DNA from: Hydractinia symbiolongicarpus
Taxonomy: Eukaryota > Cnidaria > Hydrozoa > Anthoathecata > Hydractiniidae
DNA length: 60,000 nucleotides
Assembly (NCBI RefSeq): GCF_029227915.1
Contig: NC_079881.1
Span: 10,889,501-10,949,500, forward strand
Direction: 5' to 3'
The notes under the pieces are model-generated. The model was not told the origin of the DNA. It searched no databases and saw only the letters and a list, made by a program, of their open reading frames with translations. Numbering within the stretch: the first letter of the stretch is position 1; each line of letters begins with the position of its first letter. Below, in pieces: positions 27,301-36,775 of this stretch. The position numbers and the translations under genes were made by a program.

Positions 27301-29336
27301 CATGGCCTATGTGTTTTTACTTTGTAACGTTAAAGTTACGATTAAAAATGTTCTGTTTTTCCTTTATTCTTATCTGGAACATCAAAGTCCTCAACCAAAC
27401 TATAAAATCTGTGAAATAATTTTGATTTTAAAAAAAAAAATCATCGAACCTTTGCAGAGAATTAATTAACTCGAGGAATGTTTTCTATCCGTGACTTGTT
27501 TTGAATGGTTTTCTTTTAGAATCGTCACTTCACTTGTATCAATTATTACAGTTAATTCTGTTGTTTCAAATCTTAAAACTTAGGCCATAAATATGTCTGC
27601 TTGTGAATAAGACTATTTTAGCAAAACAATTTTGTGTTGGAATTAAAGGTTAAATGCCGAAAACCGACGTTTTCGGCATTCAACCTCAACGGCAGTAGGC
27701 TAGAAAATCCGAAATTGGGTGTAGGAAATTAGATGATTCAAGGATCTGTTAGAAGTGTAATGATCAAAAACATTAATATGTTTGTTTTGATAATTTCAGA
27801 TGAAGCACTGTAATGAATTGCCAAAATCTACTTCTAATATGAAAAAAATAAAAGACTCGTAGCCCATCACCTCGTCTGGAACGTTATCTAGAATAAACCG
27901 ATGGGGATGGTAGAATAACCACACCCTTTTCCCTAAATAGTTTCACCGTAGTTTGAACACAAGCTGTTCTGAGGAATCTTTTTTAAAGAGTTCATTTTTC
28001 AATTTAGCGCACGAAGGATAGGTGTGTGCAATTAATGCCAACGATAGCAAGAAAAATGTTCGAAATGGAAGCCAGCACAATTCTTGCACAACAAGCTAAC
28101 CAGAAAATGGAATTGAATAACTTTCAGAATACATTCACGAGGAAATATTCAAAAGTTTTGTATCTTGCTGACTATGGCGTGTCGAAGTTGCGAGCGCTGT
28201 TCGAAAATTTGAGTCCTGGGATTGTACAGGTAAGAAGTAGCAATAGAATACCTAGAATAACTAAAACCCCTATTTGTTTTTTATGGACGCTATTAAACAT
28301 ATTCTTGCACGAATTGGAGACTTTAGTGTAGCCCCAGTTTTAAAGATTTATACTTCAATACTCCAATACCAACATTGGGAAACAATTCTGGAAATGGGTT
28401 GTGCTCAAGACATAATTCCGAAGTGATCAAAGTGATACATGTTTTTAATAAAATGCGAGAGACAATTCCAAATTTATTTCAGTGCTAAGTACCCTAAACA
28501 ATCTTGTTTGTCTGCAATCCTTTTTATAAGCAACCAAGAAGTACCCCACACCAAGAAATAAACTGCCGTCCGTTACGTGCGTGCTTTACCACCAGTCCTT
28601 CCTGTCCTATAAAAATATTTGTAGCTCACTAACTTCACAATTTTTCAGCAAAATTATATTTCCCTATTCAGGAACATACCTGGTGAGTCATTAATGTGCA
28701 GTAATATTTTGATAGTGTAGTTCCAGTTTTAAGAACTGTCGCTTTATTCTCTATTTACACATCTATCCCAGGTGAACAATGTTGGAAGTCAACATTGGGT
28801 ATCGCTTGGTCCCCTGGGAAGATTATACACAGAATGTGGAGCTGTGTTGGAAGAAAATGATGGCGCACTGCTGTTGTGCAACTTCGCGCCCGAATATCAA
28901 CGAAAGTATAACATACATTTGAAAGCCACTTCTTATAACTTTTCAAAAATCAGTGATTTGCTGGAAAGTTTGTCTCCCATTTTAAAAGTTTATGGCGAAA
29001 AAAACAAAAAAGTTGTTGTTCTAAAGGATCGAGTTTTGAATCCAAGAGAAGGTAATCGTTGCTGTTGCTGTTGTTATTGTTGTTGTTGTTGTTGTTATTT
29101 TTTGCTGTTGCTAATGTTGTTGTTGTTGTTGTTGTTGAAATACCTGAATACTTATTTTCATCATGCAAACTAAATTCAATTTTAATATTAGAAAAGGTTA
29201 CTCATTTGTTGTTGTTGTTGTTGTTGTTGTTGAAATACCTGCATACTTATTTTCATCATGCAAACTAAATTCAATTTTAATATTAGAAAAGGTTACTCAT
29301 TTGTTGTTGTTGTTGTTGTTGTTGTTGTTTTTGATT

Positions 29337-29381
<45 letters not shown>

Positions 29382-31032
29382 TGTTTTTTTGTATGGTTGT
29401 TGTTATGGTTGTTGCTATTTTTGATGTTCTTGGTTTGTCTACCAAGTTGGTTTCATTATCGCGTAAACAACTTTAAAATTTTTAATAGCATTAGCGCGGT
29501 TCGTGCCTCTATTAATCGGGATTATATAAAACTTAGCTTTCAAAATTTACCGTGAAGTATCAATTAAACATTTCAGTTCCCTTCTTAGCGTGGTTAATCA
29601 AAGTCTTTATTGTGTCCTTTAGTTGTGGAGGATGTCGATAGCCAAACACAGTCTGGTTCTGATAGTGATAGCGGTACTGATGTTATCATTGAAAGTGAAG
29701 GTGAGTGAGATTGGTTCTTACAATTTTTCACGTTAAACCGTACTTTTAGTAAAGAACCTTGCGTGCCGTGATATAAACTGTTGTTACTTTATTAAAAAAA
29801 TCAGTACAACGAAAATTTTGCAACATCGTGGTTTTTAGACTTATTCGCAGAAGTTTTGGGACGAATTAAAATTGAAAAAACTGGCCTAAAGGTCCGTTTA
29901 CATTAACATAAAAATTGTTCAACAAAAGTCTCACAACAGTTGTACAACAGTCACTGTTATGACTCTATTGGAAACGCCTTTTGTACAATAAAGTGACACA
30001 AGAGATAGTTGCACAACAAATGTTGTAGAGATCTCTACAAAATTTGAACCAGTGATGACCAGTGTGTTGCATGATGATTCATGCCTTAATAAAAATTGAC
30101 CTTTAGAAAAAAAATGTATTTATCTCTATGATTTTTTAAAATCCGTTCTCGCAAAAATTAGTCAAAAAGATTTAGCGAGTTTTTAGTCCCGTTAAATTAT
30201 TTTTCGCATTGTTTCTTCCGATTGAAGCGCGAAAAAGTGACTTGTGTTCGTTCAGAGTGTTGTGTTTATATATTTATCACAATTCGTGTGTTTTTGCAGA
30301 ATTTGAAAACAATCCGTCCGCTTCAACTACACCGACAAGCAACGAACGTTCGGTAGTTGTGGAGACTGAAGGTCAGTGATTTAAAGAACATAAAGAATAT
30401 GTGTACACTCGATCAGACAAACAGCTAAAAGTTAACGTTAACATATTTTTCGTATAGATCTTCTTAAATTTTCGGATCAAGTAAAAGACAGCAGCTTAGA
30501 ATGGTGGATGGAGCCAGTTCCTGATATACTTGAGCCTGCTCTGCAACCAGAGCTGACTCAAACTCCTACTGGAATGGACTTGATATCTTTCACTGAATTT
30601 GATGACGATGCTTTGCTGAATGGGGGTCTTGATGAAAAGATTGTGGCTGTGTCACAAGAATTATCTAATCCACTCATTCCGCTAAACGCAACTGACTCCG
30701 ATAACTTTGTTGATCACATGTTTAGTGGAGACATCCCTGCTGCTGCAGCTGATCAACAGGAGCCGGATCTAATGCGAATGCTTTTGGGCCGTTGCTCGCC
30801 TGTAACTGACGTTCTCTTACCCAGGCCTCTCCATGCTGAAGAACGATCAGTGACGGATAGTAATAACGTCTCAAGTGTGTCTGAAACGTATAGTTTTTAC
30901 CCTGCGTTGGAAAGCACGGAGCGTGGTTCATACACCACCGCATTGCATGATGTCTTTTCCAACAAGGAGAATGTGACTACTCAACCGACACGTGTACGTC
31001 CAAAACTTGCTGCGAATTTCAACAAACAGTAA
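9314..31032 (+). CDS. MARF1: MARF1-like RNase with N-terminal RRM and CCCH zinc fingers
   Basis: MARF1 is an RNA-binding endoribonuclease that destabilises mRNAs in germ cells. I place 21 exons: 9314-9470, 14715-14923, 18499-18625, 18863-19030, 20758-20978, 21079-21366, 21461-21654, 21733-22710, 23393-23547, 23867-24057, 24560-24787, 25093-25138, 25280-25479, 25680-25901, 26013-26058, 26607-26773, 28008-28229, 28772-29051, 29623-29700, 30300-30371 and 30458-31032. Phases match at every junction and the total is 4,824 nt (1,607 aa). Domains: RRM about 8-88 (SKQFG/YVNYY spans intron 1); CCCH fingers about 108-157; Cys/His-rich region 165-218; NYN nuclease 233-385 with VYWDIENC and [16 protein letters not shown]; RRMs near 395-470 and 606-685; about nine LOTUS/OST-HTH modules 687-1365; acidic Ser-rich tail. 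The ATG at 9314 follows an in-frame TAG at 9263. NYN to LOTUS is secure. The link to the RRM-CCCH exons rests on splice phase only and could instead be a separate gene. Confidence 0.88.
9851..9912 (-). repeat. tRNA-like segment (SINE head or tRNA relic)
   Basis: On the minus strand this reads GGTACTAGCTCATTGGTTAT, then GGGGTTCGATAACCCC. TAGCTCATTGG resembles RNA polymerase III box A, and GGTTCGATAAC resembles box B with an intact T-arm stem. The distance between the boxes is too short for a complete anticodon arm plus variable loop, so it is unlikely to be a working tRNA. A tRNA-derived SINE fragment is the likeliest reading. Confidence 0.5.
11966..12230. repeat. Dispersed repeat, copy A (CRE palindrome, hairpins)
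   Basis: This matches the segment at 16826-17650: both have CCTTGGAGAAATCCACTTAGG-like starts, then GGAAAATAGGTTGTTTT, GTCAGCAGTGCAGAT, CATCAACCCGTCCATTC and GGTGGTCCCTAGTTACCC. Copy A has TGATGACGTCATCA, a perfect 14-bp palindrome containing the full CRE core TGACGTCA. It also has a 12-bp stem with a 4-nt loop (12140-12167). A frame at 12002-12193 is produced by the repeat and is not called as a gene. Confidence 0.65.
12140..12167. repeat. 12-bp perfect stem-loop inside repeat copy A
   Basis: AAACCAAGGTAC (12140-12151), loop CCAA, then GTACCTTGGTTT (12156-12167). The pairing resumes after one mismatch on each side. Copy B at 16826-17650 does not keep the hairpin. Confidence 0.75.
13212..13362. 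mobile_element. 151-bp MITE with CAGGGTGGCCACA ends
   Basis: CAGGGTGGCCACA begins at 13212 and its exact reverse complement ends at 13362. Between them are several AAAGTCATGGAA-type repeats. TTTTA occurs directly outside both ends, a possible 5-bp target duplication, though the AT-rich setting makes this weak. A CAGGG terminus is common among several DNA transposon superfamilies, so I do not assign one. Confidence 0.75.
15207..15320 (+). repeat. Retroelement 3'-end fragment
   Basis: AGTGGAACAATCCACAGTTACGCCCG is followed by a CTCACAACTTGCAGTACCATTTTGCGTAACAGACAG run and TATACAGCA. The same order of motifs (hairpin, GCCC, TACCATTTTGCGTRACAGACAG, TATAC, GCA) appears at 59698-59810, so both are copies of one interspersed family. 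Confidence 0.55.
15843..16620 (+). pseudogene. Decayed hAT / ZNF862-like transposase relic
   Basis: Fragments in shifting + frames keep the order of a family of hAT-derived proteins (ZNF862/KIAA1586-like): [12 protein letters not shown] near 15930, [13 protein letters not shown] near 16225, and [16 protein letters not shown] at about 16445-16492. Each is interrupted by stops or frame changes, for example a TGA right after DEKEL and a TAA after HYGYP. A Ser-rich low-complexity stretch follows. It lies inside MARF1 intron 2, in the sense direction. It cannot encode a working protein. The family name rests on my memory of the motif style. Confidence 0.5.
16826..17650. repeat. Dispersed repeat, copy B (longer, interrupted)
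   Basis: The left part (to about 16930) and right part (about 17500-17650) match copy A at 11966-12230. Between them are ~570 bp absent from copy A, partly made of CCTTAAAT-like repeats. The CRE palindrome of copy A is degraded here to TGACATCATCAA. Either copy A is deleted or copy B took an insertion. Confidence 0.6.
19031..20757. other. MARF1 intron 4, no features seen
   Basis: AT-rich intron of 1.7 kb upstream of the NYN exons. A frame at 19508-19708 has no recognisable domain. I see no repeats beyond short GTT runs near 20237. Confidence 0.6.
20979..21078. repeat. 100-bp MARF1 intron made largely of TGT triplets
   Basis: The intron between the two NYN exons is only 100 nt, and about 70 nt of it (20986-21057) is a (TGT)n array with a few interruptions. 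The donor GTGAGC and acceptor TTCTTTAG are intact. Confidence 0.8.
22711..23392. other. MARF1 intron 8
   Basis: The donor is GTTGGT at 22711. The acceptor is taken as TAG at 23390-23392, because the next AG (after CATACCAG) would put a TGA in frame within 15 codons. No features in the intron itself. Confidence 0.65.
26774..28007. other. MARF1 intron 16, CCTAAA-rich repeat
   Basis: Contains a low-complexity stretch of CCTAAAAATC / CTCCTAAAT motifs at about 26850-27140, similar to the CCTTAAAT stretch at 16960-17060. An inverted repeat of CCGAAAACGTCGG type lies near 27657-27682. No exon is seen; the frame at 27213-27419 is AT-rich and hydrophobic but unsupported. Confidence 0.55.
29059..29412. 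repeat. (GTT)n arrays with a 95-bp tandem duplication
   Basis: MARF1 intron 18 holds three GTT arrays. The segment beginning GAAATACCTG at 29137 is repeated at 29232 (period 95 bp) with one visible difference near the start, each copy ending in GTT triplets. This generates long Leu/Val/Cys or Asn/Thr reading frames on both strands that are not genes. Confidence 0.85.
29896..30075. repeat. Possible ACAACA-rich inverted-repeat element
   Basis: In MARF1 intron 19 (29701-30299), clustered TTGTTCAACAAAAG, CACAACAGTTGTACAACAG and TTGCACAACAAATGTTGTAG motifs are partly self-complementary, suggesting a degenerate short mobile element. No ends or target duplication could be fixed. Confidence 0.35.
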
Positions 31033-31284
31033 GGTTTGCGCGGAAATCTAAAATATATCTCAATTGTCAATATTGGCTGACGGATATATCTTTAATCTCT
31101 TTTGGTGAACTATTGATGAGATGATGGAATTACGTTATCATCTTGTTCATGTTTCGTTGCGTACAGTGTCGTTGGAAATAACAGTACTAAAACATGCGTT
31201 TAATTTCCGCGCACTTTTTATTTAAACCGTATGAAATTTCCTATGATAGAGTACCGTACCGAAAAAAATGGGGGGAGGAAATGC

Positions 31285-31304
31285 TGGGTGGGGGGCTGGG
31301 TGGG
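31285..31304 (+). other. Potential G-quadruplex motif downstream of MARF1
   Basis: GGGTGGGGGGCTGGGTGGG contains four runs of at least three G separated by 1-2 nt, the classical pattern, about 250 nt past the MARF1 stop on the sense strand. It may be in the 3' UTR. Folding is not shown by sequence alone. Confidence 0.55.
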
Positions 31305-33355
31305 TATTTAGTACTCTGGAGTTATTGGGAACAGATACGTAGTAGTAATAATATACAGTAGAAGTCATGTAAATCGAACACGTGAGTACCCAATAGTAAG
31401 TTCGAATTGCATGATTTTCAGAAACATATATGTAGACAATCTTTTTTTCTTTGGATCACGAAACTTTTTTTAATTATGTACTTCAAACTACGAGAATTTC
31501 ACAGAGTTGATGTCAAAATTTCCGATTCTGAGAAATTGGAATTAATATATATGGCGTAATTTGGATACGGAAATAAACGGTTTCCCATCTTTGTTTGGCT
31601 CAACGCTCAATGCAAGACTTTTGTTTAAATTTTGTGTTTATCTCGATCATGTTTCCTCTGGTTTAAATGTTATTTTTCTTTATATTGACATATACTTTAT
31701 AACATTAGTTTATTATTTTTTCCTCGCCCCTTTTTAAGTTGTGGAACACCTCTTTTCACAATATGTAGTTCTGGTTGCTGTAGTATGTCGTTATTTCGTA
31801 GCGACAACCTACAAACTACCTAAAAGGGTATCTGACCTCATAAAAGTTTCCAAACATTTTAAAAAAAATTTTTAGCTATTAAATTTATAGAGTTAAAGAG
31901 TATAAAAGTTTATTTTATTTCCACGTTTTTACAAATTACTTTGTTGTGATAAGAATTTATCGCATCCAGCATACGCGTTTTTCATAAGAAACCTACTTAT
32001 ACGAAACTTCGTACTGTATTCGGAAAAATTCTGTTCAATAGGCTTTTCACGGAAAACGGTATGCTAAAGTGTCGGATGCAGTAGTTATTTTCGATCATGT
32101 TTATGTAAAGAGCTGTAATTTGATATATAGTGATATGAGTTATAGTCTATACGGCTTGTATTTTTTTTAAGATGTCAGGTAAAAGCATGGATAAAATTAC
32201 GAGATTATTGCTGTCATGATCACACTTACTTTAATTTACTGTTATCAATTACAGTAGTTTTCGAATAATTCGTATGTCTCCACCCACAAGTAAACTGGAT
32301 TTCATCCTTACATATTCAGTTAGCATCCGTGCTTTTACTTACTAAGATATTTTTTATTTGAAATGTTAAGAGTTTAAATGTTTTGTTTAAGAGATGAGTT
32401 TATGTAGATTGTGGTTTTGTTTTTTATTTACAATATACATCTTTAGTTGAGATAATGTTACGTTTCAAGCGGACTAATGCGTGACAAATTGACGATCGTG
32501 AAAAATTGACGAACCCGAGTAGCTTGTCTGGATGGCAGAAAATATTGTTAAAAACGCGAAATACCCATGTTTTTTTGAAAACTTTCGCGGTATGTCCGCG
32601 ATTGAAGAAAAATGTAAGAAAAGCAACTCAATAGATCACAAGTCACTTTCAATCAATGATTGACTTTCAAAGTCATTGTGCCCTTCGGTTTATTTGTATT
32701 TACAAGTCGGCACTGTAATTGCGATGACCCTCTCTAGAGATGGCCACCTGAACTATTCTCGCTTTCAGGACTCTTTGAGATAAACTCGAAAGTAGCTCTG
32801 CACCTGGTCACGTGATGTTTTTCCGCGAAAGATTGTAATGAGCATTTGTATGTAAACAAACATGGCGGTGGAGACACGAAGGATCGAAGTATGCTCGCAC
32901 GTTTGATTATGCCGTGACAGAGTTTAAAGCAGATGATATTAAAGGCTATATAATTCGGCTTCCTTTTTTAACAAGGTATTAAACTCAAAGAGCGGTGGGG
33001 ACAGGAATGCACCTAAACATTGTTTTTTTGGAATTGCTTAGGGAAACGATTGTATTTTTTAATTGTACTTTTTTCAGATATTTGACAAATTAAAGGCGAC
33101 AGATCGTTTCTGTGGCGCGGTATTTTTTTGCCCCCCTATCGATGCCGACAATGCAATTCCAGCCCCAATGTCTAGAGGTGCGGGCGTCGCAAAATTGAGG
33201 CGACAAACCTTGTTACTTTGGCCGGAAAATGTTACTTTTGACAAAGTATTGTGTGTAATTCGAGGCGACCAATTCAGAACTTTCGCACAGAATTTTTCTA
33301 GCGCTCCTTTCCGAGAGCGGCAGTTTAAATTCGCATTTTGACGAGCATGATAAAC

Positions 33356-33448
33356 CAACCTCGATTCCAATACATGTTTTCTCCTTTTGCATATCGTATC
33401 AATAAGCGCAGCGCTGATGAGAGACAAAATGCCCTGAGAACGAGGTTG
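33356..33448. mobile_element. 93-bp mini-transposon, CAACCTCG family
   Basis: Starts CAACCTCGATTCC and ends CCCTGAGAACGAGGTTG. The flanks CATGATAAAC (33346-33355) and CATGATTAAC (33449-33458) are the same 10 bp with one mismatch, consistent with an aged target duplication. Confidence 0.7.
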
Positions 33449-34138
33449 CATGATTAACGTTTCTATGCAAATCCATCATTAGAAAAGCTATTTCATTATT
33501 AAAATATTTGTACTTGTCACACATAACACACCAGCTTTGCTTTCGAAGAAAAAAAGGCGTATTTTAGGATGTACTATTACCATGCAGTTTCTGAGGCCGG
33601 TAGCGTAGAACACAAACTTCAAAATGCGGCTTAACTCTTAGGGAGGCAGAACTGAAAAAATTTACGCCGAAAAACTCGATTTACTCGCCTCCATATTTTT
33701 CGACGCGCCTCTCTAAATAGGGAGGGGGGCTTGAATTAAAAAGTGGCAAAAGATTGCGCTGAAAGCAGTACAGTCTAAAACAAATTTTTTACTAGTTAAA
33801 GTTTTTGTGATTGATGATTTACCATTTCATTAATCGAAAAAAGAGCTAATTATCAAAATTAGATATCCTTACCCCTCCTCCCCGCCGGCTCTTTGTTTTG
33901 CGAGAAGAAATAGAAAGAGAACAAAAAGCCCTAGGATCGAGGTTGGTTTTCCCAACATATTGTGAAGTCACTACTTTTTATCGCTCCCTATGTCTTATAA
34001 AATAGAGAGTCCGTGACGACAAGTTATAAAGGGGGAAGGCACAATGTTGTTTTAATTTAAATTTTAGTGTTGCCACGGAAACTGTTTCCTGCAATATTTT
34101 GTTGTCAGGAAACACGCCTTCTCCCTTTTATGCCTCGT

Positions 34139-34257
34139 CAACCTCGTCCCTAGGCCCATTTTTCTCTTTTTGACGGTCTCGGACGGCGAGAAGAAATGAT
34201 TTCTTCGCGCCGTCTCGGATATCAAAAAAGCGAAAAATTGCCCTGGGAACGAGGTTG
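34139..34257. mobile_element. 119-bp mini-transposon, CAACCTCGTCC family, 9-bp TSD
   Basis: Starts CAACCTCGTCCCTAGG and ends CCCTGGGAACGAGGTTG. The flanks are an exact 9-bp direct repeat, ATGCCTCGT (34130-34138 and 34258-34266). The interior is also largely self-complementary (AAGAAATGATTTCTT and surrounding GACGG / CCGTC). Confidence 0.8.
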
Positions 34258-36775
34258 ATGCCTCGTTGTAGGAGCATATCGTCATTTCGTTCACAAGTTT
34301 TGATACTTTATTTTGAATTTTTTTCCAGAAATACCCCCACCGTGCATGAATAATTAGCGTTTCCCAAGGTGTAGCAATAATGTAATCTAAATATTTATGT
34401 TGATTATTTTTGGTACGATATTTTCTCGAATCTCCTCCCTAGAAAACCTATGCTAAGAGAACGACATATCATCGAGGTGTTTAAGAACGAAACTTGTTCA
34501 CACGTTTTTACTTTGACTTTTTTTTAGCCCTTTGCATTTTTCGCCCAACATTTTTCATTTTCTACATACAGGGCGTTAGTTTAGCCCCGGGACGTATTTT
34601 TTTTAAAGGATAGTAGAAGCGCTGCGAGGGAGATCTATGAATGGAGTTGTATAATTGTACACTGGCCACGTGGGGTTTATTATTCTCATTACTGTTTAGT
34701 ATTGTTTTTACACCTGTTACAAACCTGTGCAGTACCCCCTGTACTTCAATTTAACCAAGTAACAAACAATAATCAAGATTCAAACATCAGGGGGCAAGAT
34801 TTGTTAAAATATTCAAAATAAAACTGTAATATGGACCCCCGGATTGTTTGTGTTACTTGGCATAATTTCTATTGTCACTAATAATAAATAGGGGGTAAAA
34901 CTATTGAATCATTCTCAATATTATTAACATTGCACGTTTTTCATGTGGTCCTTTTATAAAGACGTTTGCGGTTAAAAGAAGATCTTTCCTCCATATGTAC
35001 GTAAAGTTATTCTGATGTTCATGAATATTAATTTTAAATTCTATTAACCAAGTTTTAGCTGATTGTTTTTTTTTTCTTTCTATTACTCGTTTTTATTTAA
35101 TATTTTACATGTTTTAAAGGTGTGGCTTTAATAAAATTTTGTTCAACTAGCTGGCTAGTATGATTAGTTTGCTACTTTAGAGATCTTCTAGAAGAATGTT
35201 TTCGACTTAAGTTAGGTAGCTAGGTAGACGTTGTTTGTTTTTATTCATGTTAGGTTTACAGTTTTATCGCTAAGTTTTATTTTATATTTTTATTTTGTAC
35301 TTTTTATGCCAAAACTTAAAGTTGATACTTGTAACTTCCTTATTTCCTGTATTATTATTTCTATGTTACCAACATTTGACAAATATAGTTAGGAAAAAAC
35401 TAAAGAAAAAATCTCAGGATGTTTGCAATGACATTTTTGCCAAGTATGTTGTGTCATGTGTATTTGTCATGTGTGTCTTCACATTGCGTCACTTTCTATC
35501 AATGTTTGAGTAGCTAAAACTTAAGTGATATTGCCGAATTGAAGAAATAATAATACCAATTTGAATGTTGTGTTACAAGATTTAAAAAATAATAGGATAT
35601 AGCTATACAAAGGCTAAAATGTTTATAACACATGCCTACTTATACAAAACTGTGTTTAGTAAATGGCACGAGAACATTTGTTTTTAAGCCTAAAAATATT
35701 GTTAATAAGTAATCGGCAATTGAAAAAAATCTTGAAATTTGTGTATCTTTTTAACTGGCAATATAAGGTTTTGTTATGTCTGGGAATGTCATGAAAGTAT
35801 ATATCACAGGAAAAAAATAACACGATGCCATGGATTACAGCTCAATAAAATAAACATTACCAATCTTATTAACATAACTATTAGCACCAAAATAAACAGT
35901 TGTTGGTAGGACATAGAAACAAATTGATAGTTAATTCTTTCTTCTGTAATTAAATTCCATTGCTTATCATTCATTTCTCCCTAATGACTGTTATTAAAGG
36001 TTAAATGTTTTGTTTTTCTTAATTTGTATGACTGTTTAAGGTAATACATTATGTCCTGGCAAACAAAAGATCTTTTGTTGATGTCAGCTTCCTAGGGATG
36101 TGAACGTCATTCAACTGTGTTATGGTATGGCCTGCTTAGAAGAAAAGCTCAATTATTATTTTCTTTTCTTTAGCTAGCACTGTTTTGAAATTGTTTCTAA
36201 TCTGGTGTTAAAATCACATTCAAGGTATAAAAAATTCTTGTTTGCTTAATGTTTGTTGTTTTATTTGCAATTCTTATGTTTGTATTACAAGACGTTCTTG
36301 TTTTCTCTCAGATTAACACTTGATAGTTTGTCTTGCAATATTTTTTTGTTTATCTGTGGATGTATAAATTAAACAGATTTTATCCTGAAAGAATTTATCT
36401 GTTTTTTAATGCCCAACCATAGCTTGTTAAGCAACTGTTTAAACCCGTATCCTTAATACATAAGATTAACTTTTGAAGGCAACACCTTGATTCTGAGATA
36501 ATAAAATTTACAATTGCATTTCATTCACACTGTATGGTAAGAAATATTTGTTAACACTCGTCTAAGTGACTAAGATCATAGTAAGCAGGAAATAAAAGTT
36601 TTTAGGTGAATCTTTAGTGGGTCAGTATTAGTTTAATCTGTACACCAAAAATATGTCATGCCTGGTTGCCTGACCTGGTCCCTACTTGTAATAAAGACAT
36701 ATATATACAAGCTATCTGTTTTAGCACTATTGTTGACATTGTTTCTGTTGTTAATTTTGTCTTTGTTACTTTCAG

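Larger units (their letters stand above)
31033..36775. other. MARF1 3' flank and intergenic region
   Basis: After the MARF1 stop there is a G-rich block (31271-31304), then AT-rich DNA. Between 33350 and 34270 lie two intact CAACCTCGTCC-family elements and a third degenerate right end (33939-33955). A pair of frames at 33063-33451 overlaps GC-richer sequence next to these elements and is not called. From about 34300 to 36650 I see nothing beyond AT-rich sequence. The 5' UTR of the next gene must end at 36775. Confidence 0.6.

Noticed and set aside
28950-29555. Several frames rich in Leu, Val, Cys, Asn or Thr
   Set aside because: They are translations of the (GTT)n arrays in a MARF1 intron.
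33063-33451. Overlapping + and - frames of 92 and 125 codons, with a possible upstream mini-exon (ATGGCGGTGGAG near 32862) and a TTTTTTCAG acceptor at 33078
   Set aside because: A phase-compatible join can be drawn, but the product matches no family I know. The minus frame runs into a mobile element (33356-33448), and the local GC rise is better explained by repeat sequence.
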